Positions 32,701 through 39,960 of a stretch of 47,748 nt of DNA are shown one piece after another. Numbering within the stretch: the stretch's first letter is position 1; the number at the start of each line of letters is the position of its first letter. The DNA comes from Natronococcus jeotgali DSM 18795 (GTDB lineage: Archaea > Halobacteriota > Halobacteria > Halobacteriales > Natrialbaceae). The notes under the pieces were generated by a model. The model did not search any database. It was not told where the DNA came from and was given only the letters and a program-made list of their open reading frames with translations. The translations under genes and the position numbers were made by a program. The DNA lies in contig NZ_AOIA01000033.1 of the NCBI RefSeq assembly GCF_000337695.1, positions 61,115-108,862 on the forward strand, in the 5' to 3' direction.

Positions 32701-33510
32701 ATGTGCGACCAGCAGCGGAGAGTCGACAGGCGGGAGTACCTGACACTGGCCGGGGGAGCCGGGGTCGCGACGACGATCGGTCTGGCCGGCTGTCTCGAGG
32801 ACGCGGAGAACGGGGACGACGAAGGCGGTAACGGCGATGGGGGCCAAACGATCGTCCCCGGCACCGCGCCCGGGTTCGAACCGTTCGAGATGAACGTCGA
32901 CGGCGAACTCGTCGGCTTCGACATCGACCTGCTCGAGGCCGTCGTCGCCGAGACCGACTACGAACTCGGCGACTGGCAGGAACTCGAGTTCGACGGGCTC
33001 ATGCCCGCCCTCGAAAACGAGAACATCGACGTCATCGCCGCGGCGATGACCATCAACGAGGAGCGCCAGGAGACGATCGCCTTCTCGGAGCCGTACTACA
33101 GCGCCGACCAGTCGGTGCTGGTCCAGTCCGGCGGGGACGTCGAGGCCGGCGAACTCGAGGACCTCGAGGGGCTCGAGGTCGGCGCCCAGTCGGGAACCAC
33201 GGGCGAGGGGATCATCGAGGACGAACTCGGCGACGACGTCAGTTACACCTCCTACGACAACTACGTCCTCGCCGTCCAGGAGCTCGAGCGCGGTACCTTA
33301 GACGCGATCGTGATAGACGAACCCGTCGCCGAGTCGTTCGCGGACGACCGCGAGGTCGAGATCGCCTTCACGTTCGAGACCGGCGAGGAGTACGGCTTCG
33401 GCGTCCGCCAGGACGACGGCGACCTTCAGGAGGCGCTCAGCGAGGGGATCGCCGCCGTCGAGGAGTCCAGCCAGTACGACGAGATCACCCGGGAGTGGTT
33501 CGGGGAGTAG
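32701..33510 (+). CDS. amino acid ABC transporter substrate-binding lipoprotein
   Basis: A 269-aa family 3 binding protein. A twin-arginine signal (DRREYLTLAGG, RR at 10-11) leads to a lipobox, LAGC, with the lipidated C31. An acidic linker (EDAENGDDEGGNGDGG) is followed by the periplasmic-type fold: GTAPGFEPFEM, LVGFDIDLLEAVVAE and AAAMTINEERQETIAFSEPYY, a family 3 signature. Ligands are polar amino acids such as glutamine, glutamate or arginine; the exact one is not readable. First gene of a four-gene operon. A TATA-like GTGTTAAGTAG is centred about 31 nt upstream of the ATG. Confidence 0.9.
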   Translation: MCDQQRRVDRREYLTLAGGAGVATTIGLAGCLEDAENGDDEGGNGDGGQTIVPGTAPGFEPFEMNVDGELVGFDIDLLEAVVAETDYELGDWQELEFDGLMPALENENIDVIAAAMTINEERQETIAFSEPYYSADQSVLVQSGGDVEAGELEDLEGLEVGAQSGTTGEGIIEDELGDDVSYTSYDNYVLAVQELERGTLDAIVIDEPVAESFADDREVEIAFTFETGEEYGFGVRQDDGDLQEALSEGIAAVEESSQYDEITREWFGE

Positions 33511-33521
33511 CCTGATCGGAT

Positions 33522-34355
33522 ATGGAAGGCACCGTCGCGCTGACCGAGCTCTCGACGGCGCTGCCCGCGGGACAGCTGTCGTCGCTCGGCGAGGCGCAGG
33601 TCGGTCGATACCTCGGGACGGACTGGGAGTTCGTCTACCGGAACGGCGACTACCTGCTACGGGGGATGGCCGTCACGATCGTTCTCACCCTGACGAGCAT
33701 CCTGGTGGGCTTTCTCGCCGGCTTCCCGGCCGGCGCGCTCGAAGCCTACGGGAGCGGGTACTCCCGGGCGTTCGTCCGGAAGGTCGGCGTCCTGTTGCGG
33801 GGGACGCCGATCCTGGTCATCATGCTCTTTACGTACTTCGTGTTACCCATCGAGGTCGTCCTCGGGGCCGCGGAGTTCGGGCTTCGATCGGTCGAGTTCG
33901 TTCTGGGCCCCGCGCCGGTTACCGTGCCGACGGACGTCCCCGACGCCTTCGTCGCGGCGACGATCGCGCTGGGCTTCCGAAGCGCGGCCTACCAGTCCCA
34001 GATCTTCCGGGGCGCGCTCGGAAGTATCGACGAGGGACAGATGGAGGCCGCCCGCTCGATCGGCATGGGCCGCCTCGAGGCCATCAGACACGTGATCGTC
34101 CCCCAGGCGCTGCGTCGCAGCGTTCCGGGATTCCAAAACGAGTTCACGATCGTCCTGAAGGACACCTCGATCGCCTTCGCGATCGGCCTCGGGGAGCTCC
34201 TCAAACGCAGCCACGACCTGTTTACCCAGCAGACCACCGCCGTGCTCGAGGTCATCCTCTTCATCAGCCTGCTGTATTTCGTGTTGACGTTCGGAACCAA
34301 CCGCACCCTCGACTACGTGAGCAATCGCTTCGCAATTCCAGGTGAATCGTCGTGA
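33522..34355 (+). CDS. amino acid ABC transporter permease 1
   Basis: A 277-aa inner permease of the HisM/GlnP type. About five membrane helices are visible. The ATPase-contact EAA loop is EGQMEAARSIGMGRLEAIRHVIVPQALRR, and LLRGTPILVIMLFTYF is the usual helix. It starts 12 nt after the binding protein gene. Its TGA overlaps the GTG start of the ATPase gene (GTGA), so translation is coupled. Confidence 0.9.
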   Translation: MEGTVALTELSTALPAGQLSSLGEAQVGRYLGTDWEFVYRNGDYLLRGMAVTIVLTLTSILVGFLAGFPAGALEAYGSGYSRAFVRKVGVLLRGTPILVIMLFTYFVLPIEVVLGAAEFGLRSVEFVLGPAPVTVPTDVPDAFVAATIALGFRSAAYQSQIFRGALGSIDEGQMEAARSIGMGRLEAIRHVIVPQALRRSVPGFQNEFTIVLKDTSIAFAIGLGELLKRSHDLFTQQTTAVLEVILFISLLYFVLTFGTNRTLDYVSNRFAIPGESS

Positions 34356-35158
34356 GTGATCGTCCGAAGACGACCGACGGAACCGTCCGGGAACGCGACG
34401 CCGACGCCTCGGCCCGCGGGACCGAACCGCTGTTGCGCATCGAGGACGTCCACAAGTCCTACGGCGACGAGGAGGTGCTCCGAGGCATCGACCTCGAGAT
34501 CGACCGCGGAGACGTCGAGGTGCTGGTCGGCCCCAGCGGGAGCGGGAAGTCCACGCTGTTGCGGTGTCTCAACCGCCTGACAGAGGTCGATAGCGGTCAC
34601 ATCTACCTCGGAGACACCGAGGTGACCGCCCCCGACACCGATCCGAACGCCGTTCGCCAGCAGATCGGAATGGTGTTTCAGGACATCAACCTCTTCGCCC
34701 ACCTCACCGCGCGAAAAAACATCACGCTCGGCTTGCGGAAGGTCCGCGGTCTGAGCGCCGAGGAGGCCCGCCAGCGGGCCGACAGCGAGCTCGAGCGTGT
34801 CGGGCTGGCCGACCAGGCCGACTCCTACCCGGCCCAGCTGTCGGGCGGGCAGAAACAGCGAGTCGGAATCGCCCGCGCGCTGGCGATGGATCCCGAAGTC
34901 ATGCTGTTCGACGAGCCGACCAGCGCGCTCGACCCCGAACTTAGCAACGAGGTCCTCGAGGTGATGCAGGGGCTCGTCGCCGAGGGGATGACGATGGTCG
35001 TCGTCACCCACGAGATGCGCTTCGCCCGCGGCGGGGCCGACGAAATCACGTTCCTCGCCGACGGTGCGATCGTCGAGCGGGGACCGCCCGAGAAGCTGTT
35101 CGAGAACCCCGAGCGCGAGCGAACGAAGCGGTTCTTCGAGAGCATCCGCCATGAGTAG
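34352..35158 (+). CDS. amino acid ABC transporter ATP-binding protein
   Basis: A 268-aa ATPase. Walker A is GPSGSGKST at 60-68, the ABC signature LSGGQ at 163-167, and Walker B ends in D187-E188 of LFDEPTSALD. The Q-loop lies in MVFQDINLF and the H-loop in VVTHEM. The GTG start overlaps the stop of permease 1. It belongs to the polar amino acid uptake class. The 30-residue extension before LLRIEDVHKSYGDEEVL is acidic and specific to halophiles. Confidence 0.93.
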   Translation: MSDRPKTTDGTVRERDADASARGTEPLLRIEDVHKSYGDEEVLRGIDLEIDRGDVEVLVGPSGSGKSTLLRCLNRLTEVDSGHIYLGDTEVTAPDTDPNAVRQQIGMVFQDINLFAHLTARKNITLGLRKVRGLSAEEARQRADSELERVGLADQADSYPAQLSGGQKQRVGIARALAMDPEVMLFDEPTSALDPELSNEVLEVMQGLVAEGMTMVVVTHEMRFARGGADEITFLADGAIVERGPPEKLFENPERERTKRFFESIRHE

Positions 35159-35192
35159 CGTCGCCGACGCCGGGGGGTGCGTGCGAGCATGA
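35151..35192 (+). other. 13-codon overlapping mini-ORF repeating the start of permease 2
   Basis: ATG at 35151 begins 13 codons, MSSVADAGGCVRA, ending at TGA 35190-35192, which overlaps the permease ATG at 35189 (ATGA). The DNA GCGTCGCCGACGCC occurs here at 35159-35172 and again at the real start of permease 2 (35192-35205), so the start region is duplicated. The mini-ORF may pass ribosomes from the ATPase stop to the permease start. Confidence 0.45.
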
Positions 35193-36184
35193 GCGTCGCC
35201 GACGCCCTGGGGATCGACCCGAGTCGGCTCCGCGAGTCGACCGACGACCTCGGACGGATCGCGATGGTCGTCGCCGGGATCGCCTTCTGGGGATGGCTCC
35301 TCACGCGCTGGCTCTACGACTGGGCGTTCGCTCGATTGGGGATCGGCCCCGGCGAAGGCGAGAACTTCCTCTCGCCGACGCCGTTCGAGGAAGCCGCCGC
35401 GGCGCTCGAGGGGTCGGTCGTCGCCCTCGGTCCGGTCAGGATCCCGGTCGACTGGCTCGCCACCCTCGTCGACGGGGCCGCGCTGGCGATCGACGTCGCG
35501 CCCGCGCTGGCGACCGGCGCGTGGTACACGATCGTCCTGACGGCGGCCAGCATCGCGCTGGGCTTTTGCATCGCGGTCCCGACGGCGGTGCTGCGGGTCT
35601 ACGGCGGTCCGTTCCGGTGGGTCGCGCTCGCGTACACCGAGCTGATCCGCGGGACGCCGCTTCTGGCCCAGCTGTTCGTGCTCTACTACACGCCGTACCT
35701 GGCGCTGTGGCTCAACGACGTCGATATCGTCGGCCAGGGGTTCGTCCCCGACTACGCGTTCTGGATCGCGATCCTCGGCTTTACGATCAACGGCTCGGCC
35801 TACCAGGCCGAGTACATCCGGGGCGCCTTAGAGAGCGTCGACGAGGGCCAGCTCACCGCCGCGCGGGCGATCGGCCTCTCGAAGCTCGAGGGGATCCGCC
35901 ACGTCGTGTTACCCCAGACGCTGCGGTACGCCATCCCCGCCTGGACGAACGAACTGGTCTACCTGATCAAGTACTCCTCGCTGGCGGGCTTTATCACCGT
36001 TCCCGAGCTGTACTACCGCGCCAGCCGGATCGCCTCCTCGACGTTCGAGTACATGCCGATCTTCACGCTGCTGGCGCTGGTCTATCTGGGTATCGTGCTG
36101 TCGGCGACGAACCTGATGGCTCGCGTCGAGCGCCACGTCGCCGTCCCGGGGATCGGCCGGGTCGAGGGCCGACAGCAGGGTTAG
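35189..36184 (+). CDS. amino acid ABC transporter permease 2
   Basis: A 331-aa permease of the same family as the protein encoded at 33522. Its EAA loop is EGQLTAARAIGLSKLEGIRHVVLPQTLRY, and TELIRGTPLLAQLFVLYYTPYLA is the typical helix. It is longer than permease 1, with an N-terminal extension containing a helix at about 26-45 before the shared core. With permease 1 it can form a heterodimeric channel on the ATPase. The ATG at 35189 (MSVADALG) is chosen; a GTG four codons upstream is in frame. Its stop overlaps the stop of the DUF5828-like gene. Confidence 0.88.
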   Translation: MSVADALGIDPSRLRESTDDLGRIAMVVAGIAFWGWLLTRWLYDWAFARLGIGPGEGENFLSPTPFEEAAAALEGSVVALGPVRIPVDWLATLVDGAALAIDVAPALATGAWYTIVLTAASIALGFCIAVPTAVLRVYGGPFRWVALAYTELIRGTPLLAQLFVLYYTPYLALWLNDVDIVGQGFVPDYAFWIAILGFTINGSAYQAEYIRGALESVDEGQLTAARAIGLSKLEGIRHVVLPQTLRYAIPAWTNELVYLIKYSSLAGFITVPELYYRASRIASSTFEYMPIFTLLALVYLGIVLSATNLMARVERHVAVPGIGRVEGRQQG

Positions 36185-36897
36185 TTCGTCGTCGACTTCG
36201 AGTTGTCCTCGGCCTCCGGCGGCGGCTCGGCGCCCTCGATCGCCTCGGCGGCTTCGGTGTCCTTCTCGACCTCGACGTGCCAGCGGTCGATCGAATCTTC
36301 GAACTCGGCGAGCCGGCCGGAGACGTCCTCCTTCAGGGCGTCGTCGTTGACGTTGACCTCGAAGATGAACCGCTCGCCCTCGCCGCGGGTCGACTGCTGG
36401 ATGTTCGCGCTGATGAGTTCGTTGTCGAAGTAGTACGGCGCGAGCTGGGTCATCACGTTCTGGTAGACCGTGTCCTCGACCCGCCGCAGGGCCTTCCGGC
36501 TCGCGGAGTCGGCCGCCCGCGCGACGTAGTCGATCGATTCCTTCCACTGGTCGACTGCGGCGTCGGCGTCGTCCTCCTCGAGGCGTTCGTACGACTCCGA
36601 GAGTTTCTCGCCGGCGGTCCGGATGTCCTCGTCGGGTTCCTTGCCGGCGCGCTCGCCTTTCCCTTCCTCGACGCTGGCCTGGTCGGCCGTCTTCTCGCTG
36701 ACGTCGGCGTCGAGGGTCTCGTGGGCCTTCGGCCGCCACTCGTCCCACTCTTCGAAGGCGCGGGCGAAGCTGGCCCCGTAGTCGTGGTCGGGATCGTGGA
36801 CGCCCGTCTTCCGAAGCGCGCGCGTGATGCGCTCGCCGTGCTCGACGACGTCACCCCAATCGCCGCGAACCTTGAATCCCGAGATGCTCTCTTCCAT
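36181..36897 (-). CDS. DUF5828-like haloarchaeal protein
   Basis: A 238-aa soluble acidic protein that begins MEESISGFKVRGDWGDVVEHG. Helical, charged stretches (about 55-140) suggest a coiled coil. A more ordered part, DTVYQNVMTQLAPYYFDNELISANI, is followed by an acidic, low-complexity tail. It looks like the haloarchaeal DUF5828 family, whose function is unknown; this is by recollection. A possible TATA-like AACTTATG (36929-36936) lies about 35 nt from the start. It is divergent from upp over 146 nt. Confidence 0.75.
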   Translation of the reverse strand: MEESISGFKVRGDWGDVVEHGERITRALRKTGVHDPDHDYGASFARAFEEWDEWRPKAHETLDADVSEKTADQASVEEGKGERAGKEPDEDIRTAGEKLSESYERLEEDDADAAVDQWKESIDYVARAADSASRKALRRVEDTVYQNVMTQLAPYYFDNELISANIQQSTRGEGERFIFEVNVNDDALKEDVSGRLAEFEDSIDRWHVEVEKDTEAAEAIEGAEPPPEAEDNSKSTTN

Positions 36898-37043
36898 TCG
36901 GCTGAGCGACTGCTATGCGTTGGACCGACATAAGTTTCGCCGCTGCGTGGGATCGCCACTCTCGTGGGGTGCGGGGACACGCCCCGTTCGGCGCTCGAGG
37001 CGGACCGACACCGTGAAAGTGCCGGCGCGCGCCACTTCGGGTA

Positions 37044-37721
37044 ATGACGATCGAAGACCGAGAGAACGCACATCTGGTGACACACGCACTCGCGAAACAC
37101 ACGCTCTCGCAGCTTCGGGACGTCGAAACCGAGCAGGTCAGCTTCCGGAAGGGGCTCGTGAAGCTCGGCCGGATCTGCGGCTACGAGATCATCGACGGCC
37201 GAATGGAGACCGAGTACGTCGAGATCGAGACGCCCCTCGAGCCGACGATGGGCGAGCGGGTCCGCGGGCTGGACGACGTCGTGATCATCAACGTTCTGCG
37301 GGCGGCGACGCCGTTCGTCGAGGGACTGCTGAAGGCGTTCCCGCGCGCCCGCCAGGGTGTCATCAGCGCGAGCCGCGACGAGGAGGCCGGCCGCGAGGAG
37401 GACGGCTCGTTTCCCATCTCCGTCGACTACGTCAAACTCCCCGAGATCCACGAGGAGGACACGGTGATCATCGCCGATCCGATGCTCGCGACCGGGAGTA
37501 CGATGTGTACCGTCCTCGAGCACGTCATCGAGACCTCGCCCGAGCCGGAGAACCTGATCGTGCTCTCGGCGGTGTCGGCCCCCGAGGGGCTGTTGCGCGT
37601 CGAGGAGGCCTACCCCGAGGCCGACCTGCTGACGGTCTCGATCGACGACCGACTGGACGACGACGGCTTCATCGTCCCCGGGCTGGGCGACGCCGGCGAC
37701 CGGGCGTTCCGGACGACGTAG
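37044..37721 (+). CDS. upp: uracil phosphoribosyltransferase
   Basis: A 225-aa enzyme that joins uracil and PRPP to give UMP in pyrimidine salvage. The PRPP-binding loop is [16 protein letters not shown], and the uracil-binding C-terminus is [17 protein letters not shown]. The flexible loop and the [18 protein letters not shown] helix are standard. The start ATG at 37044 gives [26 protein letters not shown], a normal N-terminus. Normal length for archaeal enzymes. A single-gene unit. Confidence 0.95.
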   Translation: MTIEDRENAHLVTHALAKHTLSQLRDVETEQVSFRKGLVKLGRICGYEIIDGRMETEYVEIETPLEPTMGERVRGLDDVVIINVLRAATPFVEGLLKAFPRARQGVISASRDEEAGREEDGSFPISVDYVKLPEIHEEDTVIIADPMLATGSTMCTVLEHVIETSPEPENLIVLSAVSAPEGLLRVEEAYPEADLLTVSIDDRLDDDGFIVPGLGDAGDRAFRTT

Positions 37722-37771
37722 GCGGATCGTGTGGCGCCGCCCTCGAGGCGTTCGAGCGCGGACCCGTCGAC

Positions 37772-37966
37772 TCACCCGCAGGTATCGATCCCGAGCACGG
37801 CGTTGACGGGACACCGCTGGACGACTGCGGTCGCCAGCAGGTCGCCGCCGGCGACGGCCGCGAGCGCGCCGAGCGTTCGGTCGCGGTTCCGGTAGCCGAC
37901 GGCGAGCAGGGCGAGTCCGGCGGCGACCCGCAGCGCGCGGTCGAGTCCGCCGACGTTTCGGTCCAT
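37772..37966 (-). CDS. DUF2892-type small membrane protein
   Basis: A 64-aa protein: MDRNVGGLDRALRVAAGLALLAVGY then a short charged turn (RNRDRT), LGALAAVAGGDLLATAVVQ and the end RCPVNAVLGIDTCG. The N-terminal (D/E)RNVGGxDR and the C-terminal CPxNxxLGxxTC are the family hallmarks, with two cysteines that could pair or bind metal. A longer start at 38038 would add 24 residues not typical of the family. Role unknown; some relatives are fused to rhodanese domains. Convergent with upp. Between this gene and 38289 nothing else is recognised. Confidence 0.8.
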   Translation of the reverse strand: MDRNVGGLDRALRVAAGLALLAVGYRNRDRTLGALAAVAGGDLLATAVVQRCPVNAVLGIDTCG

Positions 37967-38256
37967 GCCCGAGAGGACGGGCGCCACCGCCCTGAGGCTG
38001 TCGCCCAACCCCTTCGTTTCCGGTCGAACCGCCGCCACGTCGGGCGGTTCTGTCGCTCGAGCTCGAGTCGAAACGGTCCCTCAGATCCTGTCCGCGCGTT
38101 TTCGTCGTGACTCGCGCCGACGACGCTCGACGCGCGCGGCGGACGGGTCGGCGGCCGCCAGTCGAGCGCGCGACCGCCGCGGTTCCTCGATGCGTCGAGT
38201 GTAGTTCTTCTTGTTCGGGGCGTTCGCGTAGTAACGTCCGGGAAAAATCCGAAGCA

Positions 38257-38265
38257 GCTATTACC
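38257..38265 (+). promoter_or_regulatory. TATA-like element of the TAXI-TRAP operon
   Basis: GCTATTACC is centred about 28 nt before the ATG at 38289. It lies in an AT-richer stretch (38235-38285) that differs from the GC-rich neighbourhood. Confidence 0.5.
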
Positions 38266-38288
38266 ACATTCCACAATATACATTCCGT

Positions 38289-39374
38289 ATGGTTCGACAT
38301 ATCAAGCGGCGCAAGTTCATTGCGCTCGGTGGGGCTGCTGGGATCGTGGGTGCCGCGGGTTGTATCGGCGAGGACGCGACTGACGGAGACGGAAACGGGG
38401 ACAACGGGGAGGACCTCGAGGAGGCCCAGCCCGAGGAGGGCGGGGAGACGCTGTCCTTGCACGCCGGGGGGACCGAGGGGACGTACTACCCGCTGGCGGG
38501 CGACATGAAGTCCATCGTCGAGGACCAGACGCCCCACGGGATCCAGGTGCAGTCGACGGGGGCGAGCGTCGAGAACGCGGCCAGCCTCGGCCGCGAGGAC
38601 GCCGAACTCGCGCTGGTGCAAAACGACATCACCTACTTCGCGTACAACGGCGTCGAACTCGAGCAGTTCGACGGCGAGCCGCTCGAGAACCTCCGGGGGA
38701 TCGCCTCGCTGTACCCGGAGACGATCCACATCGTCACCCAGGCCGATTCGGGGATCGAGTCCGTCGAGGACCTCCAGGGAGCGGCGATCAACACCGGCGA
38801 CGCCGGCAGCGGGACCCAGGTCAACGCGCTGCAGATCCTCGAGTCGGCGGGGGTCGACGACTTCGACGAGCAAAACACCGACTTCGGGACGGCGGCCGAC
38901 CAGATCGGGGACGGCGACGTCGACGCCGCGATCACCGTCGGCGGCTACCCGCTGGGTGCGATCGAGGACCTCGCGGCGACCCAGGACGTCTCGTTCGTCG
39001 AGGTGTCGGGCGACGTCCGCGAGACGCTGCTTTCGGACGCCGAGTGGCTCGCCGAGCACACCATCCCCGGCGGCACCTACGACGGCGTCGACGACGACGT
39101 CGAGACGATCTCGGTGCAGGCGATGCTTGCCACCCACGAGGGCGTCGACGCGGGGGTCGTCGAGGAGGTCACGACGGCGATGTTCGACAACGTCGACGAC
39201 TTCACGACCCAGTCGGAGTACATCGACGTCGAAACCGCCCAGGAGGCGATGCCGATCGAACTCCACGAGGGGGCGGCGGCGTACTTCGACGGATCGGGAG
39301 CCGGCGAGGGGAACGGTAACGCCACCGAGGACAACGCTACCGAAGATAACGCTACCGCCGACGAGGACGAGTAG
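38289..39374 (+). CDS. TAXI-family TRAP transporter substrate-binding lipoprotein
   Basis: A 361-aa binding protein. A basic, twin-arginine-like start (KRRKFIALGG) leads to the lipobox GAAGC with lipidated C25, and an acidic linker (EDATDGDGNGDNGEDLEE) follows. The TAXI core includes LHAGGTEGTYYPLAGDMKSI, GAAINTGDAGSGTQVNA and TVGGYPLGAIEDL. Ligands are often dicarboxylates or glutamate; the one here is unknown. The C-terminus, about 23 residues after FDGSGAGEG, holds three NAT glycosylation sequons in a row. First gene of the TRAP operon, with a promoter of its own. Confidence 0.9.
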   Translation: MVRHIKRRKFIALGGAAGIVGAAGCIGEDATDGDGNGDNGEDLEEAQPEEGGETLSLHAGGTEGTYYPLAGDMKSIVEDQTPHGIQVQSTGASVENAASLGREDAELALVQNDITYFAYNGVELEQFDGEPLENLRGIASLYPETIHIVTQADSGIESVEDLQGAAINTGDAGSGTQVNALQILESAGVDDFDEQNTDFGTAADQIGDGDVDAAITVGGYPLGAIEDLAATQDVSFVEVSGDVRETLLSDAEWLAEHTIPGGTYDGVDDDVETISVQAMLATHEGVDAGVVEEVTTAMFDNVDDFTTQSEYIDVETAQEAMPIELHEGAAAYFDGSGAGEGNGNATEDNATEDNATADEDE

Positions 39375-39416
39375 CGAGTCGAAACACCGATCACGATCGA
39401 CTGTCGGTACATCACC

Positions 39417-39947
39417 GTGGACCACCCGACCCGACGCGCGCTTCTCGTTTCGGCGGCCGCACTGTCCGGAGCGACCGCCGTCACCGCCGCCTCCGTCGCC
39501 GACAGGACGCTGGTCGTCGCCGACGCCGACTCGAGGGAGCGGCTGTTCGAGATCCCCGTCGATCAGGGACAGGAGGTGACCCTCGCGTACACCCACAGCG
39601 TCGAGAAGACGCCGATCGAGGACGTCTACGTCGTCGACGGCTCGAGGCTGCGGGCCGATCGGTCAGTGTTTCACTCCTTCGGGGCGGGGCTGCCGACCAG
39701 CGACATCGAGCGAACGGCGGAGGGGTACGTGGTCGAGGGCTCGACGGTCCACGACGAGCTTCGGGTCGCGCCCGGCGAGATCGCGGGCCACGAACTGATC
39801 GTGGGGGAGCGACGGTACCCGCTCGCGGAGGTCGCCGACGGTCGCGTGGTCCTGTTTCTGACCGACCGGGGGATCGGCGACGCCGTCGCCGGCGGGACCC
39901 GGGGAAGCGAATCGAAACGAACACATCACGAACGCCAGCAGGAATGA
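39417..39947 (+). CDS. DUF1850 protein of TRAP operon
   Basis: A 176-aa exported protein with a Tat-like signal (TRRALLVSAAALSGATAVTAASV). The DUF1850 core shows VTLAYTHSVEKTPIEDVYVVDG and HSFGAGLPTSD. DUF1850 proteins occur almost only between TAXI binding protein and fused TRAP permease genes, as here, so they probably help the transporter; the mechanism is unknown. GTG start. It lies 42 nt after the binding protein gene and 13 nt before the permease gene. Confidence 0.85.
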   Translation: MDHPTRRALLVSAAALSGATAVTAASVADRTLVVADADSRERLFEIPVDQGQEVTLAYTHSVEKTPIEDVYVVDGSRLRADRSVFHSFGAGLPTSDIERTAEGYVVEGSTVHDELRVAPGEIAGHELIVGERRYPLAEVADGRVVLFLTDRGIGDAVAGGTRGSESKRTHHERQQE

Positions 39948-39960
39948 CCGAGACGCACTC

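Noticed and set aside
36453-39596. A 1047-codon open frame on the minus strand.
   Set aside because: It runs antisense across upp, the TAXI gene and others, has arginine- and glycine-rich composition and no domain; open frames of this length are common opposite GC-rich haloarchaeal genes.
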